Of a DNA stretch of 23,903 nt, positions 7,612-14,930 are shown piece after piece. Source of the stretch: Ruminococcus sp. GTDB lineage: Bacteria; Bacillota; Clostridia; Lachnospirales; Lachnospiraceae. The stretch lies in assembly GCA_020024635.1 (NCBI GenBank), contig JAHHTL010000035.1, forward strand, positions 1-23,903, in the 5' to 3' direction. The translations under genes were made by a program, and so were the position numbers. Numbering within the stretch: position 1 is the first letter of the stretch; each line of letters opens with the position of its first letter. Below the pieces are notes generated by a model. The model ran no database searches, was not told where the DNA came from, and worked only from the letters and a program-made list of their open reading frames with translations.

Positions 7612-7708
7612 GGGGGTAGATGGGTAACTGGTGTGCCTCCTGGTCTTCAAAACCAGTGTGGGGCGTTTGCTCGTCCTGGGTGGGTTCGATTCCCACATGC
7701 CTCCGCCA
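7612..7708 (+). tRNA. selC: tRNA-Sec (selenocysteine tRNA, anticodon TCA)
   Basis: The anticodon stem CTGGT/ACCAG holds loop CTTCAAA, anticodon TCA at 7647-7649, which reads UGA. The length of 97 bases, the very long variable arm (7657-7679), a T arm GTGGG/CCCAC, and eight rather than seven bases between T arm and discriminator are the hallmarks of SelC. The acceptor stem pairs at seven positions (two wobbles) with a G-A apposition at the eighth. The discriminator is G and CCA is encoded at 7706-7708, unlike the two tRNAs at the window start. It implies that the organism decodes UGA as selenocysteine; selA, selB and selD are not in this window. Confidence 0.96.
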
Positions 7709-7723
7709 AGAAGAGTTTCTTCT
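7709..7723 (+). other. Small hairpin directly after selC
   Basis: AGAAGA pairs with TCTTCT around GTT. There is no T run after it (ATATTATATAGG follows), so it is a weak terminator at best and may be a processing signal. The rest of the gap up to the S10 promoter (7724-7805) shows no gene. Confidence 0.4.
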
Positions 7724-7806
7724 ATATTATATAGGAGATTTAGATAACAACCGAAAGAATCAAAAAAAGGTTTGAAATCAGAAAAATTATGGCGGATGAA
7801 TTGTAT

Positions 7807-7866
7807 AAAAAAAAATACAAAAAAATATAAAAAGCACTTGAAAAAAAATAAAACATCAGCTATAAT
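7807..7866 (+). promoter_or_regulatory. Main S10-operon promoter with A-tract UP-like region
   Basis: TTGAAA (7838-7843) and TATAAT (7861-7866) are 17 bases apart. Directly upstream, 7807-7834 is a series of A-tracts, as in UP elements that bind the RNA polymerase alpha C-terminal domain. Transcription should begin near 7873, leaving a leader of about 245 bases before rpsJ. Confidence 0.9.
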
Positions 7867-7872
7867 AAAAAA

Positions 7873-8117
7873 GCTGTGGCATGATAGCTATGAAGCGTGA
7901 GGTTGCTGCCAGTGCAAAGGCACCGGGCAGGTTTTCCGTGGAGCGAATGTCAAGTTAGGAAACTGGCGACAAGTCACTGTACGAATCACAACTGATTACT
8001 GTTTATCATCGATAAAAGTATGAAACAACGTGTGAGTTTCTCACGACACACACGGGAGAGTGTACAGTCACCGCTTGTCGTACTGAGCAAAAGTACGAAA
8101 AGGAGGCGACTTTTTTT
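7873..8117 (+). promoter_or_regulatory. Structured mRNA leader of the S10 operon
   Basis: No gene, but dense pairing. Hairpin 7906-7930 has CTGCC/GGCAG and inner GTGC/GCAC around AAAG. A long-range two-part stem pairs 7967-7973 with 8074-8080 (CGACAAG/CTTGTCG) and 7976-7982 with 8062-8068 (ACTGTAC/GTACAGT). Inside it are TTTATC/GATAAA (8002-8016) and GTGAG/CTCAC (8032-8044). Near the start codon CGTACT/AGTACG (8079-8097) sits just before the Shine-Dalgarno AGGAGG (8101-8106). Autogenous control by a ribosomal protein is likely by analogy with the E. coli S10 leader, which L4 regulates. The ligand here is not known. Confidence 0.75.
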
Positions 8118-8435
8118 ATGGCAAGTCAAGTAATGAGAATCACATTGAAAGCATATGATCACCAATTGGTAGATGCATCTGCGAAAAAAATCATCGAAAC
8201 TGTAAAGAAGAACGGAACACAAGTGAGTGGTCCAGTACCACTTCCAACAAAGAAGGAAGTAGTTACAATTCTTAGAGCGGTACACAAATACAAAGACTCT
8301 AGAGAACAGTTCGAGCAGAGAACTCATAAGAGACTCATCGATATCGTTACACCAACACAGAAAACTGTTGATGCATTATCAAGATTAGAAATGCCAGCCG
8401 GTGTATTCATCGATATCAAAATGAAAAACAAATAA
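8118..8435 (+). CDS. rpsJ: 30S ribosomal protein S10
   Basis: A 105-residue protein of the 30S head; in other bacteria S10 is also NusE, a partner of NusB and NusG in antitermination. Recognised by RITLKAYDHQLVDASAKKI near the N-terminus, GPVPLPTKKE in the middle and THKRLIDIVTPTQKTVDAL toward the end. Length is normal. It is the first gene of the supercluster, translated from AGGAGG at the end of the folded leader, so structure there would set its expression directly. The spacer to rplC (8436-8504) carries a small hairpin. Confidence 0.98.
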   Translation: MASQVMRITLKAYDHQLVDASAKKIIETVKKNGTQVSGPVPLPTKKEVVTILRAVHKYKDSREQFEQRTHKRLIDIVTPTQKTVDALSRLEMPAGVFIDIKMKNK

Positions 8436-8461
8436 GAAACAGTATTCCTATAATTTAGGAT

Positions 8462-8477
8462 GAGCACAAAAGTGCTC
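8462..8477 (+). other. Intercistronic hairpin between rpsJ and rplC
   Basis: GAGCAC pairs with GTGCTC around AAAA, 6 bp and perfect, about 14 bases before the rplC Shine-Dalgarno. There is no T run, so not a terminator. Role unknown. Confidence 0.6.
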
Positions 8478-8504
8478 CGCTGTAAATCACAGGAGGTAAT
8501 TATA

Positions 8505-9185
8505 ATGAAGAAAGCTATTTTAGCTACAAAAGTCGGAATGACACAGATCTTCAACGAAGATGGAGTTTTAACTCCAGTAACTGTACTTCAGGCTGGACCA
8601 TGTGTAGTAACACAGGTTAAAACAGTTGAGAATGACGGTTACAGCGCAGTTCAGGTAGGTTTTGTTGATAAGAATTCAAAAATCATCACAACTGATAAGA
8701 ACGGTAAAAAAGAAATTGCACACAGAAACGGTCTTACAAAAGCTGAGCAGGGACACTTTGCAAAAGCTGGAGTTTCTGGAAAGAGATATGTAAAAGAATT
8801 CAAGTTAGAAAACGCTGAGGAATATACACTTGCTCAGGAAATCAAAGCTGATATCTTTGAAGCTGGAGACAAAATTGATGCAACAGCAATTTCAAAAGGT
8901 AAAGGTTTCCAGGGCGCAATCAAACGTCACAATCAGAGCAGAGGACCTATGACTCACGGTTCTAAGTTCCATCGTCACGCTGGTTCCAACGGTGCTGCAT
9001 CTGACCCAAGTAAAGTATTCAAGGGCAAAAAGATGCCAGGTCAGATGGGTAACAAGAAGATTACAGTTCAGAATCTTGAAATTGTTAGAGTTGATGCAGA
9101 AAACAACTTGCTCTTAGTAAAAGGATCAGTTCCAGGACCTAAGAAATGCCTTGTAACAATTAAAGAAACTGTAAAGGCTAACTAG
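8505..9185 (+). CDS. rplC: 50S ribosomal protein L3
   Basis: A 226-residue protein that folds early at the 3' end of 23S rRNA near the peptidyl transferase centre. It starts MKKAILATKVGMTQIF as the family does. The conserved loop region GPMTHGSKFHRHAGSNGA lies at about 151-168. The reading frame is open from 8460, but the start at 8505 is chosen because AGGAGG at 8491-8496 is 8 bases away and the family begins there. It is longer than the B. subtilis form by some 15 residues, within the usual range. Confidence 0.97.
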   Translation: MKKAILATKVGMTQIFNEDGVLTPVTVLQAGPCVVTQVKTVENDGYSAVQVGFVDKNSKIITTDKNGKKEIAHRNGLTKAEQGHFAKAGVSGKRYVKEFKLENAEEYTLAQEIKADIFEAGDKIDATAISKGKGFQGAIKRHNQSRGPMTHGSKFHRHAGSNGAASDPSKVFKGKKMPGQMGNKKITVQNLEIVRVDAENNLLLVKGSVPGPKKCLVTIKETVKAN

Positions 9186-9216
9186 TCTGACTGAAGTAGA
9201 AAGGAGGAACACACAG

Positions 9217-9837
9217 ATGGCAAACGTATCTGTTTATAATATCGAAGGTAAAGAAGTTGGTACAATCGATCTTAACGATGCTGTGTTTGGTGTTGAGATT
9301 AACGAACATCTTTTACACATGGCAGTTGTAAACCAACTTGCAAATAATCGTCAAGGAACACAGAAAGCGAAAACTCGCTCAGAAGTTTCTGGAGGCGGAA
9401 GAAAACCATGGAGACAAAAAGGAACAGGTCATGCAAGACAGGGATCCACAAGATCTCCACAGTGGACAGGCGGTGGAGTTGTATTTGCTCCAACACCAAG
9501 AAACTACACATTCAAGATGAACAAAAAAGAGAAACAAGCTGCTCTTAAAGGCGCTCTTACATCAAGAGTTGTAGAAAACAAATTCATCGTAATCGATGAA
9601 CTTAAATTTGATGAAATCAAAACAAAGAATTTCCAGACTGTATTGAATAACCTGAACGTAAATAAAGCACTTGTTGTTTTAGAAGACGGGAACGTAAACG
9701 CTCAGTTATCAGCAAGAAATATTGCAAATATCAAAACAGCTAGAACAAATACAATCAACGTATTTGATATCTTAAAATACAACACAGTAATCACTACAAA
9801 AGCTGCTGTTGCAACTATCGAGGAGGTGTACGCATAA
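9217..9837 (+). CDS. rplD: 50S ribosomal protein L4
   Basis: A 206-residue protein lining the peptide exit tunnel. The long tunnel loop is visible as RSEVSGGGRKPWRQKGTGHARQGS around residues 54-77. In E. coli L4 is the autogenous repressor of the S10 operon, acting on transcription and translation of the leader, which makes it the first candidate ligand for the structured leader here. Its stop overlaps the rplW start as TAATG, so the two are probably translationally coupled. Confidence 0.97.
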   Translation: MANVSVYNIEGKEVGTIDLNDAVFGVEINEHLLHMAVVNQLANNRQGTQKAKTRSEVSGGGRKPWRQKGTGHARQGSTRSPQWTGGGVVFAPTPRNYTFKMNKKEKQAALKGALTSRVVENKFIVIDELKFDEIKTKNFQTVLNNLNVNKALVVLEDGNVNAQLSARNIANIKTARTNTINVFDILKYNTVITTKAAVATIEEVYA

Positions 9838-10136
9838 TGGCAAATCTTAAATATTATGATGTAATCCTTAAACCAGTAGTTACTGAAAAATCTATGGAGC
9901 TTATGGCTGACAAGAAATATACTTTCTTAGTTCACCCAGAAGCAACAAAAAGTCAGGTAAAAGAAGCTGTTGAAAAAATGTTCAATGGAACAAAAGTTGC
10001 AAGTGTTAGTACAATGAATCTTGAAGGAAAGACAAAAAGACGTGGAATGACATTTGGTAAGACAGCTAAGACAAAAAAAGCAATTGTTAAGTTAACAGCT
10101 GACAGTGCTGATATCGAAATCTTCGAAGGATTATAA
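9837..10136 (+). CDS. rplW: 50S ribosomal protein L23
   Basis: A 99-residue protein at the tunnel exit, where trigger factor and SRP dock. It starts with KYYDVILKPVVTEKSMELM, and the loop KTKRRGMTFGKTAKTKKAIVKL is the rRNA-binding extension. Length is normal. It shares one base with the rplD stop. An 83-base spacer before rplB has only a weak ACGG/CCGT pairing (10168-10182). Confidence 0.97.
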   Translation: MANLKYYDVILKPVVTEKSMELMADKKYTFLVHPEATKSQVKEAVEKMFNGTKVASVSTMNLEGKTKRRGMTFGKTAKTKKAIVKLTADSADIEIFEGL

Positions 10137-10219
10137 AATATAATCCGACGAAGAGAACGAAAACTATACGGTGCAAATCCGTGAAACAAATAATCAGATA
10201 GACGAAAGGAGAAAAAGTA

Positions 10220-11062
10220 ATGGGAATTAAAACATACAACCCATATACACCTTCCAGAAGACAGATGACTGGCTCCGATTTCTCTGAAATTACAAAGAAA
10301 ACTCCTGAGAAATCATTATTAAGTTCTAAAACTAGAAAAGCTGGTCGTAACAATCAGGGTAAAATCACAGTTAGACACCGCGGAGGCGGAGCTAAGAAAC
10401 AATACAGAATCATCGATTTCAAGAGAAGAAAAGATGGTATTCCAGCAACTGTAATCGGTATCGAATACGATCCAAACAGATCTGCTAACATCGCACTTAT
10501 CTGCTACGCAGATGGTGAAAAAACATACATCCTTGCTCCAGAAGGATTAAAGGATGGCATGACTGTTATGAACGGAGCAGATGCAGAAGTTAGAGTTGGT
10601 AACTGCTTACCATTATCTGCTATTCCAGTAGGTACAGAAATTCATAACATTGAGTTATATCCAGGAAAAGGCGGACAGCTTGTACGTTCAGCAGGAAACA
10701 GTGCACAGCTGATGGCAAAAGAAGGAAAATATGCTACACTTAGACTCCCATCCGGAGAAATGAGAATGGTTCCAATTATTTGTAGAGCTTCTATCGGTTC
10801 TGTAGGTAACGGAGATCACAGCCTTGTTAATATTGGTAAAGCCGGACGTACACGTCACTTAGGCTTTAGACCAACTGTTCGTGGTTCTGTTATGAACCCT
10901 AATGACCATCCACACGGTGGTGGTGAAGGTAAGACTGGAATCGGTCGTCCGGGTCCATGTACACCTTGGGGTAAACCAGCACTTGGTTACAAGACACGTA
11001 AGAAAAACAAATCTTCTAACAAGTTGATCGTAAGAAGAAGAGATGGAAAAGCAATCAAATAA
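10220..11062 (+). CDS. rplB: 50S ribosomal protein L2
   Basis: A 280-residue protein needed for subunit joining and close to the peptidyl transferase centre. Seen are KTYNPYTPSRRQMT at the start, GRNNQGKITVRHRGGG around 43-58, and the C-terminal signature NPNDHPHGGGEGKTGIGRPG with the conserved His of HGGGEG. Where many bacteria have GVAMNPVDHP this protein has GSVMNPNDHP. The start follows AAAGGAG at 10205-10211. Confidence 0.98.
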   Translation: MGIKTYNPYTPSRRQMTGSDFSEITKKTPEKSLLSSKTRKAGRNNQGKITVRHRGGGAKKQYRIIDFKRRKDGIPATVIGIEYDPNRSANIALICYADGEKTYILAPEGLKDGMTVMNGADAEVRVGNCLPLSAIPVGTEIHNIELYPGKGGQLVRSAGNSAQLMAKEGKYATLRLPSGEMRMVPIICRASIGSVGNGDHSLVNIGKAGRTRHLGFRPTVRGSVMNPNDHPHGGGEGKTGIGRPGPCTPWGKPALGYKTRKKNKSSNKLIVRRRDGKAIK

Positions 11063-11088
11063 TATAGTTTACAAGGAGGTTAGAACCT

Positions 11089-11370
11089 ATGGCTCGCTCA
11101 CTTAAAAAAGGACCATTTGCAGACGAGAATTTACTGAAAAAAGTAGATGCTATGAATGCTGCAGGTGATAAATCAGTTATAAAAACTTGGTCACGTCGTT
11201 CTACAATCTTCCCATCATTCGTTGGACATACATTTGCTGTTCACGACGGAAGAAAACATGTGCCTGTATATGTTACAGAAGATATGGTTGGACATAAACT
11301 CGGAGAGTTTGTTGCAACAAGAACATACAGAGGACATGGAAAAGACGAGAAGAAGTCAAGACTTAGATAA
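11089..11370 (+). CDS. rpsS: 30S ribosomal protein S19
   Basis: A 93-residue protein of the 30S head that contacts S13 and the A-site finger. The family start MARSLKKGPFADENLLKKV, TWSRRSTIFPSFVGHTFAVHDG in the middle, and LGEFVATRTYRGHGKDEKK at the end are typical. Start set by AAGGAGG. Normal length. Confidence 0.98.
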   Translation: MARSLKKGPFADENLLKKVDAMNAAGDKSVIKTWSRRSTIFPSFVGHTFAVHDGRKHVPVYVTEDMVGHKLGEFVATRTYRGHGKDEKKSRLR

Positions 11371-11400
11371 TCATAAGATATTCGAAAGGAGGGTTCATCC

Positions 11401-11787
11401 ATGGCTAAAGGACATAGATCCCAAATCAAGAGAGAAAGAAATGAGCAAAGAGATACTAGACCATCAGCTAAGATTTCTTATGCAAGAGTATCTGTTCAGA
11501 AAGCTTGTTTCGTATTAGATGCCATCAGAGGTAAGGATGTACAGACAGCACTTGGTATTTTAGCTTACAATCCAAGATATGCTTCAAGTGTTATAGAAAA
11601 ATTATTAAAATCAGCAATTGCAAATGCTGAAAACAACAATGGTATGAATGTTGAGAACCTTTATATTGAAGAATGCTACGCAAACAAAGGACCAACAATG
11701 AAGAGAATCAGACCAAGAGCACAGGGTAGAGCTTACAGAATCGAAAAGAGAATGAGCCACATTACAATCGTGCTTAATGAAAGATAA
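11401..11787 (+). CDS. rplV: 50S ribosomal protein L22
   Basis: A 128-residue protein whose beta-hairpin reaches the exit tunnel. The hairpin tip region RPRAQGRAYRIEKRMSHITI (about 104-123) is the site where macrolide-resistance changes arise in other species; it looks wild type. The N-terminus (MAKGHRSQIKRERNEQRDTR) is longer and more basic than in E. coli, as in other Clostridia. AGGAGG precedes the start. Confidence 0.97.
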   Translation: MAKGHRSQIKRERNEQRDTRPSAKISYARVSVQKACFVLDAIRGKDVQTALGILAYNPRYASSVIEKLLKSAIANAENNNGMNVENLYIEECYANKGPTMKRIRPRAQGRAYRIEKRMSHITIVLNER

Positions 11788-11801
11788 TAAGGAGGACAAT
11801 A

Positions 11802-12458
11802 ATGGGACAGAAAGTTAATCCTCATGGCCTTAGAGTTGGTGTTATCAAAGACTGGGACTCTAAGTGGTATGCAGAAAAAGATTTTGCTGATAACTTAGTG
11901 GAAGACCATGAAATCAGAAAATTCCTTAAGAAGAAATTATACAGCGCAGGTGTTTCAAAAATTGAAATCGAAAGAGCATCTGATCGCGTTAAAATTATCA
12001 TTTATACAGCTAAACCAGGTGTAGTAATTGGTAAAGGCGGTTCTGAAATCGAAAAAGTGAAAGCTGAATTAGCAAAATTCACAGATAAGAAATTAATCGT
12101 TGATATCAAAGAAATCAAAAGACCAGATAAAGATGCTCAGTTAGTAGCAGAAAACATTGCTCAGCAGCTTGAAAACCGTATTTCATTTAGACGTGCAATG
12201 AAATCTTGTATGTCAAGAACAATGAAAGCCGGAGCACTTGGTGTTAAGACATCTGTTTCAGGACGTCTTGGTGGAGCTGATATGGCTCGTACAGAGTTCT
12301 ACAGCGAAGGAACAATTCCACTTCAGACACTTAGAGCTGATATTGATTATGGATTCGCAGAAGCTGACACAACATACGGAAAAGTCGGTGTAAAGGTTTG
12401 GATTTACAAAGGCGAAGTTCTTCCGACTAAAGCAGATAAGGAAGGGAGAGATAAATAA
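11802..12458 (+). CDS. rpsC: 30S ribosomal protein S3
   Basis: A 218-residue protein at the mRNA entry channel. The KH domain is clear: TAKPGVVIGKGGSEIEKVK (about 68-86), and the C-terminal half has VSGRLGGADMARTEFYSEG. It ends soon after the core fold (GEVLPTKADKEGRDK), without the longer tails of some relatives. Stop and rplP start overlap as TAATG. Confidence 0.98.
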   Translation: MGQKVNPHGLRVGVIKDWDSKWYAEKDFADNLVEDHEIRKFLKKKLYSAGVSKIEIERASDRVKIIIYTAKPGVVIGKGGSEIEKVKAELAKFTDKKLIVDIKEIKRPDKDAQLVAENIAQQLENRISFRRAMKSCMSRTMKAGALGVKTSVSGRLGGADMARTEFYSEGTIPLQTLRADIDYGFAEADTTYGKVGVKVWIYKGEVLPTKADKEGRDK

Positions 12459-12895
12459 TGTTAATGCCAAAGAGAGTTAAACGTCGTAAACAGTTCCGTG
12501 GTACCATGAAAGGGAAAGCCCTTAGAGGAAATAAAATTTCTTATGGTGAATTCGGACTTGTTGCAACAGAACCATGCTGGATTCGTTCTAATCAGATCGA
12601 AGCAGCCCGTGTTGCTATGACACGTTACATCAAACGTGGTGGTAAAGTTTGGATCAAAATTTTCCCAGATAAACCAGTTACTCATAAACCTCTTGAGGTT
12701 CGTATGGGTAAAGGTAAGGGTGCGCTTGAGTACTGGGTAGCAGTAGTGAAACCAGGCCGCGTAATGTTTGAAATTGCAGGAGTACCAGAGGAAACAGCTA
12801 GAGAGGCACTTCGACTTGCAATGCATAAGTTACCTTGCAAATGCAAAATCGTTTCTCGCGCAGACTTAGAAGGCGGTGATAACAGTGAAAATTAA
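12458..12895 (+). CDS. rplP: 50S ribosomal protein L16
   Basis: A 145-residue protein at the A-site tRNA elbow. The start MLMPKRVKRRKQFRG matches the family, so the overlapping ATG at 12458 is preferred over the ATG at 12464. The core motif MGKGKGALEYWVAVVKPGRV is intact. Translation is probably coupled to rpsC. Its end overlaps the rpmC start by 11 bases. Confidence 0.97.
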   Translation: MLMPKRVKRRKQFRGTMKGKALRGNKISYGEFGLVATEPCWIRSNQIEAARVAMTRYIKRGGKVWIKIFPDKPVTHKPLEVRMGKGKGALEYWVAVVKPGRVMFEIAGVPEETAREALRLAMHKLPCKCKIVSRADLEGGDNSEN

Positions 12896-13091
12896 TACAT
12901 TTGTAAACGAATTAAAAGGAAAATCTGTAGAAGAATTAAATGAAGAATTAGTAGCTGCTAAGAAGGAACTTTTCAATTTAAGATTCCAGAATGCAACTAA
13001 TCAATTAGAGAATACAAGCAGAATTAAAGAAGTGAGAAAGAATATCGCTAGAATTCAGACAGTGATAACAGAAGCTTCTAAAGCTGAGTAG
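12885..13091 (+). CDS. rpmC: 50S ribosomal protein L29
   Basis: A 68-residue two-helix protein near the tunnel exit. The core is ELVAAKKELFNLRFQNATNQL. GTG at 12885 (MKINTFVNEL) is chosen over GTG at 12876 because it gives the family N-terminus and lies about 7 bases after the purine-rich AAGGCGG. The gene starts inside rplP, which suggests coupling. Confidence 0.93.
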   Translation: MKINTFVNELKGKSVEELNEELVAAKKELFNLRFQNATNQLENTSRIKEVRKNIARIQTVITEASKAE

Positions 13092-13102
13092 GAGGGCGTA
13101 CT

Positions 13103-13360
13103 GTGGAAGAAAGAAATCTTAGAAAAACCCGTACAGGCAAGGTTGTTAGTAACAAAATGGACAAAACAATCGTTGTTGCAGTTCAAGACCACGTTAAGCA
13201 CCCACTTTACAAAAAAATTGTAAAGAGAACTTATAAGTTGAAAGCTCATGATGAAATGAATCAGTGCAACGTTGGAGATACAGTAAAAGTTATGGAAACA
13301 AGACCATTATCTAAAGACAAGAGATGGAGACTTGTTGAGATCGTAGAGAAAGCGAAATAA
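13103..13360 (+). CDS. rpsQ: 30S ribosomal protein S17
   Basis: An 85-residue OB-fold protein that binds early to 16S rRNA. Seen are RKTRTGKVVSNKMDKTIVV and ETRPLSKDKRWRLVEIVE. It uses a GTG start after GGAGGG at 13091-13096, which overlaps the rpmC stop. Confidence 0.97.
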   Translation: MEERNLRKTRTGKVVSNKMDKTIVVAVQDHVKHPLYKKIVKRTYKLKAHDEMNQCNVGDTVKVMETRPLSKDKRWRLVEIVEKAK

Positions 13361-13392
13361 ATTTATCGCGCATTTAAAGGAGGTTTATCTGC

Positions 13393-13761
13393 ATGATACA
13401 ACAGGAAAGCAGACTTAAAGTAGCAGACAACACAGGTGCTAAAGAGTTATTATGCATCCGTGTGCTTGGCGGTTCTACAAGAAGATATGCCAACATCGGT
13501 GACGTTATCGTTGCATCTGTTAAAGATGCAACACCAGGCGGCGTTGTTAAAAAAGGTGATGTTGTAAAAGCTGTAGTTGTCCGTTCTGTAAAAGGCGCTC
13601 GTCGTAAAGACGGTTCTTATATCAGATTCGATGAAAATGCTGCTGTTATTATAAAAGACGATATGAACCCACGTGGAACACGTATTTTTGGACCAGTAGC
13701 CAGAGAGCTTAGAGACAAGAAATTTATGAAAATTGTTTCTTTAGCTCCGGAAGTACTGTAG
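13393..13761 (+). CDS. rplN: 50S ribosomal protein L14
   Basis: A 122-residue protein at the subunit interface (bridge B8) and the binding site of RsfS in other bacteria. The start MIQQESRLKVADNTGAKEL and the region VRSVKGARRKDGSYIRFDEN are diagnostic, and the length is exactly the common one. AAAGGAGG precedes the start. In the classical division this begins the spc part, but no promoter is visible here. Confidence 0.98.
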   Translation: MIQQESRLKVADNTGAKELLCIRVLGGSTRRYANIGDVIVASVKDATPGGVVKKGDVVKAVVVRSVKGARRKDGSYIRFDENAAVIIKDDMNPRGTRIFGPVARELRDKKFMKIVSLAPEVL

Positions 13762-13776
13762 GGAGGTGCTTTAAGA

Positions 13777-14094
13777 ATGTCAACTATAAAAATTAAAAAA
13801 GGTGATACAGTAAGAGTAATTGCCGGAAAAGACAAAGATAAAGAAGGCAAAGTTATCGCTGTTAATAGTAAAGAAGGCAAAGTCTTGGTTGAGGGAGTAA
13901 ATATGCTTACAAAGCATACAAAACCAAGCGCTGCTAACCAAAACGGTGGAATCGTTCATCAGGAAGGACCAATCGATATCTCTAATGTTATGTATGTACA
14001 CAAAGGAGCTACTACAAGAATTGGTTTCAAAATGGATGGCGACAAAAAAGTTCGTGTTGCAAAAGCAACAGGCGAAATCATAATTGAAGATTAA
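13777..14094 (+). CDS. rplX: 50S ribosomal protein L24
   Basis: A 105-residue assembly initiator with an N-terminal KOW motif (KKGDTVRVIAGKDKDKEGKV, about 7-26). The conserved end is TRIGFKMDGDKKVRVAKATGE. Start follows GGGAGGTG. Confidence 0.97.
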   Translation: MSTIKIKKGDTVRVIAGKDKDKEGKVIAVNSKEGKVLVEGVNMLTKHTKPSAANQNGGIVHQEGPIDISNVMYVHKGATTRIGFKMDGDKKVRVAKATGEIIIED

Positions 14095-14118
14095 TCCAAG
14101 GAAGGAGGACCTTAAACT

Positions 14119-14658
14119 TTGAGTAGACTGAAAGAAACATACCAAAATGAGATCGTTGATGCAATGATCAAAAAATTCGGTTATAAAAATATAATGGAAG
14201 TACCAAAGCTCGATAAAGTTGTAATCAACATGGGTGTTGGTGAAGCAAAAGAAAATGCAAAAGTTTTAGAGTCAGCTGTAGCTGATCTTGAGAAGATTGC
14301 CGGACAGAAAGCAGTTCTTACAAGAGCAAAAAATTCTGTTGCGAACTTCAAAATCAGAGAGGGCATGGCAATCGGATGTAAAGTTACTTTAAGAGGAGAA
14401 AGAATGTATGAGTTCGTTGATCGTTTGATCAACCTTGCATTGCCTCGTGTACGTGACTTTAGAGGTGTAAATCCTAACGCATTTGACGGAAGAGGAAACT
14501 ACGCTCTTGGTATCAAAGAGCAGTTGATTTTCCCTGAAATCGAGTACGATAAAGTAGATAAAGTTAGAGGTATGGATGTAATTTTTGTTACAACAGCAAA
14601 AACTGACGAAGAAGCTCGTGAATTATTGACTCAGTTCAATATGCCATTCACAAAATAA
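14119..14658 (+). CDS. rplE: 50S ribosomal protein L5
   Basis: A 179-residue protein of the central protuberance that binds 5S rRNA and touches P-site tRNA. Seen are LDKVVINMGVGEAKENAK (about 31-48), AKNSVANFKIREGMAIG and VRDFRGVNPNAFDGRGNY. It starts with TTG at 14119, preceded by GGAGGACC; the family starts MSRLKE so this codon is well placed. It is the only TTG start in the cluster. Confidence 0.97.
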   Translation: MSRLKETYQNEIVDAMIKKFGYKNIMEVPKLDKVVINMGVGEAKENAKVLESAVADLEKIAGQKAVLTRAKNSVANFKIREGMAIGCKVTLRGERMYEFVDRLINLALPRVRDFRGVNPNAFDGRGNYALGIKEQLIFPEIEYDKVDKVRGMDVIFVTTAKTDEEARELLTQFNMPFTK

Positions 14659-14671
14659 GGAGGAATTATTC

Positions 14672-14857
14672 ATGGCTAAGACATCAATGAAAATCAAACA
14701 GCAACGTGAAGCAAAATTCTCCACTAGAGAATACAATCGTTGCAGAATTTGTGGTCGTCCACACGGCTACTTGAGAAAATATGGTATCTGCCGTGTATGC
14801 TTCCGTGAGTTGGCATATAAAGGACAGATCCCAGGTGTTAAAAAAGCAAGCTGGTAA
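14672..14857 (+). CDS. rpsZ: 30S ribosomal protein S14, zinc-binding short form
   Basis: A 61-residue S14 of the zinc type. Two CxxC pairs are present: CRICGRPHG (about 24) and CRVCF (about 39). This short form is usual in Firmicutes, where a longer zinc-free paralogue may exist elsewhere. No zinc-responsive site is seen near it. It starts from AAGGAGG, 13 bases after the rplE stop. Confidence 0.98.
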   Translation: MAKTSMKIKQQREAKFSTREYNRCRICGRPHGYLRKYGICRVCFRELAYKGQIPGVKKASW

Positions 14858-14868
14858 GAAAATCAGCC

Positions 14869-14892
14869 GTTCATCTATAGATTAGGATGAAC
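14869..14892 (+). other. Intercistronic hairpin between rpsZ and rpsH
   Basis: GTTCATC (14869-14875) pairs perfectly with GATGAAC (14886-14892), loop of 10 bases, about 20 bases before the rpsH Shine-Dalgarno. No T run. Confidence 0.6.
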
Positions 14893-14930
14893 TTCTATAT
14901 ATATTATCGAAATAAGGAGGTCAATATTCA

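Noticed and set aside
7709..7723. Terminator for selC
   Set aside because: A 6-bp stem without a T run is not enough for a confident terminator, so it is listed only as a hairpin.
8460..8504. Longer N-terminus for L3
   Set aside because: The open frame upstream includes a hairpin and the Shine-Dalgarno itself; the family N-terminus begins at 8505.
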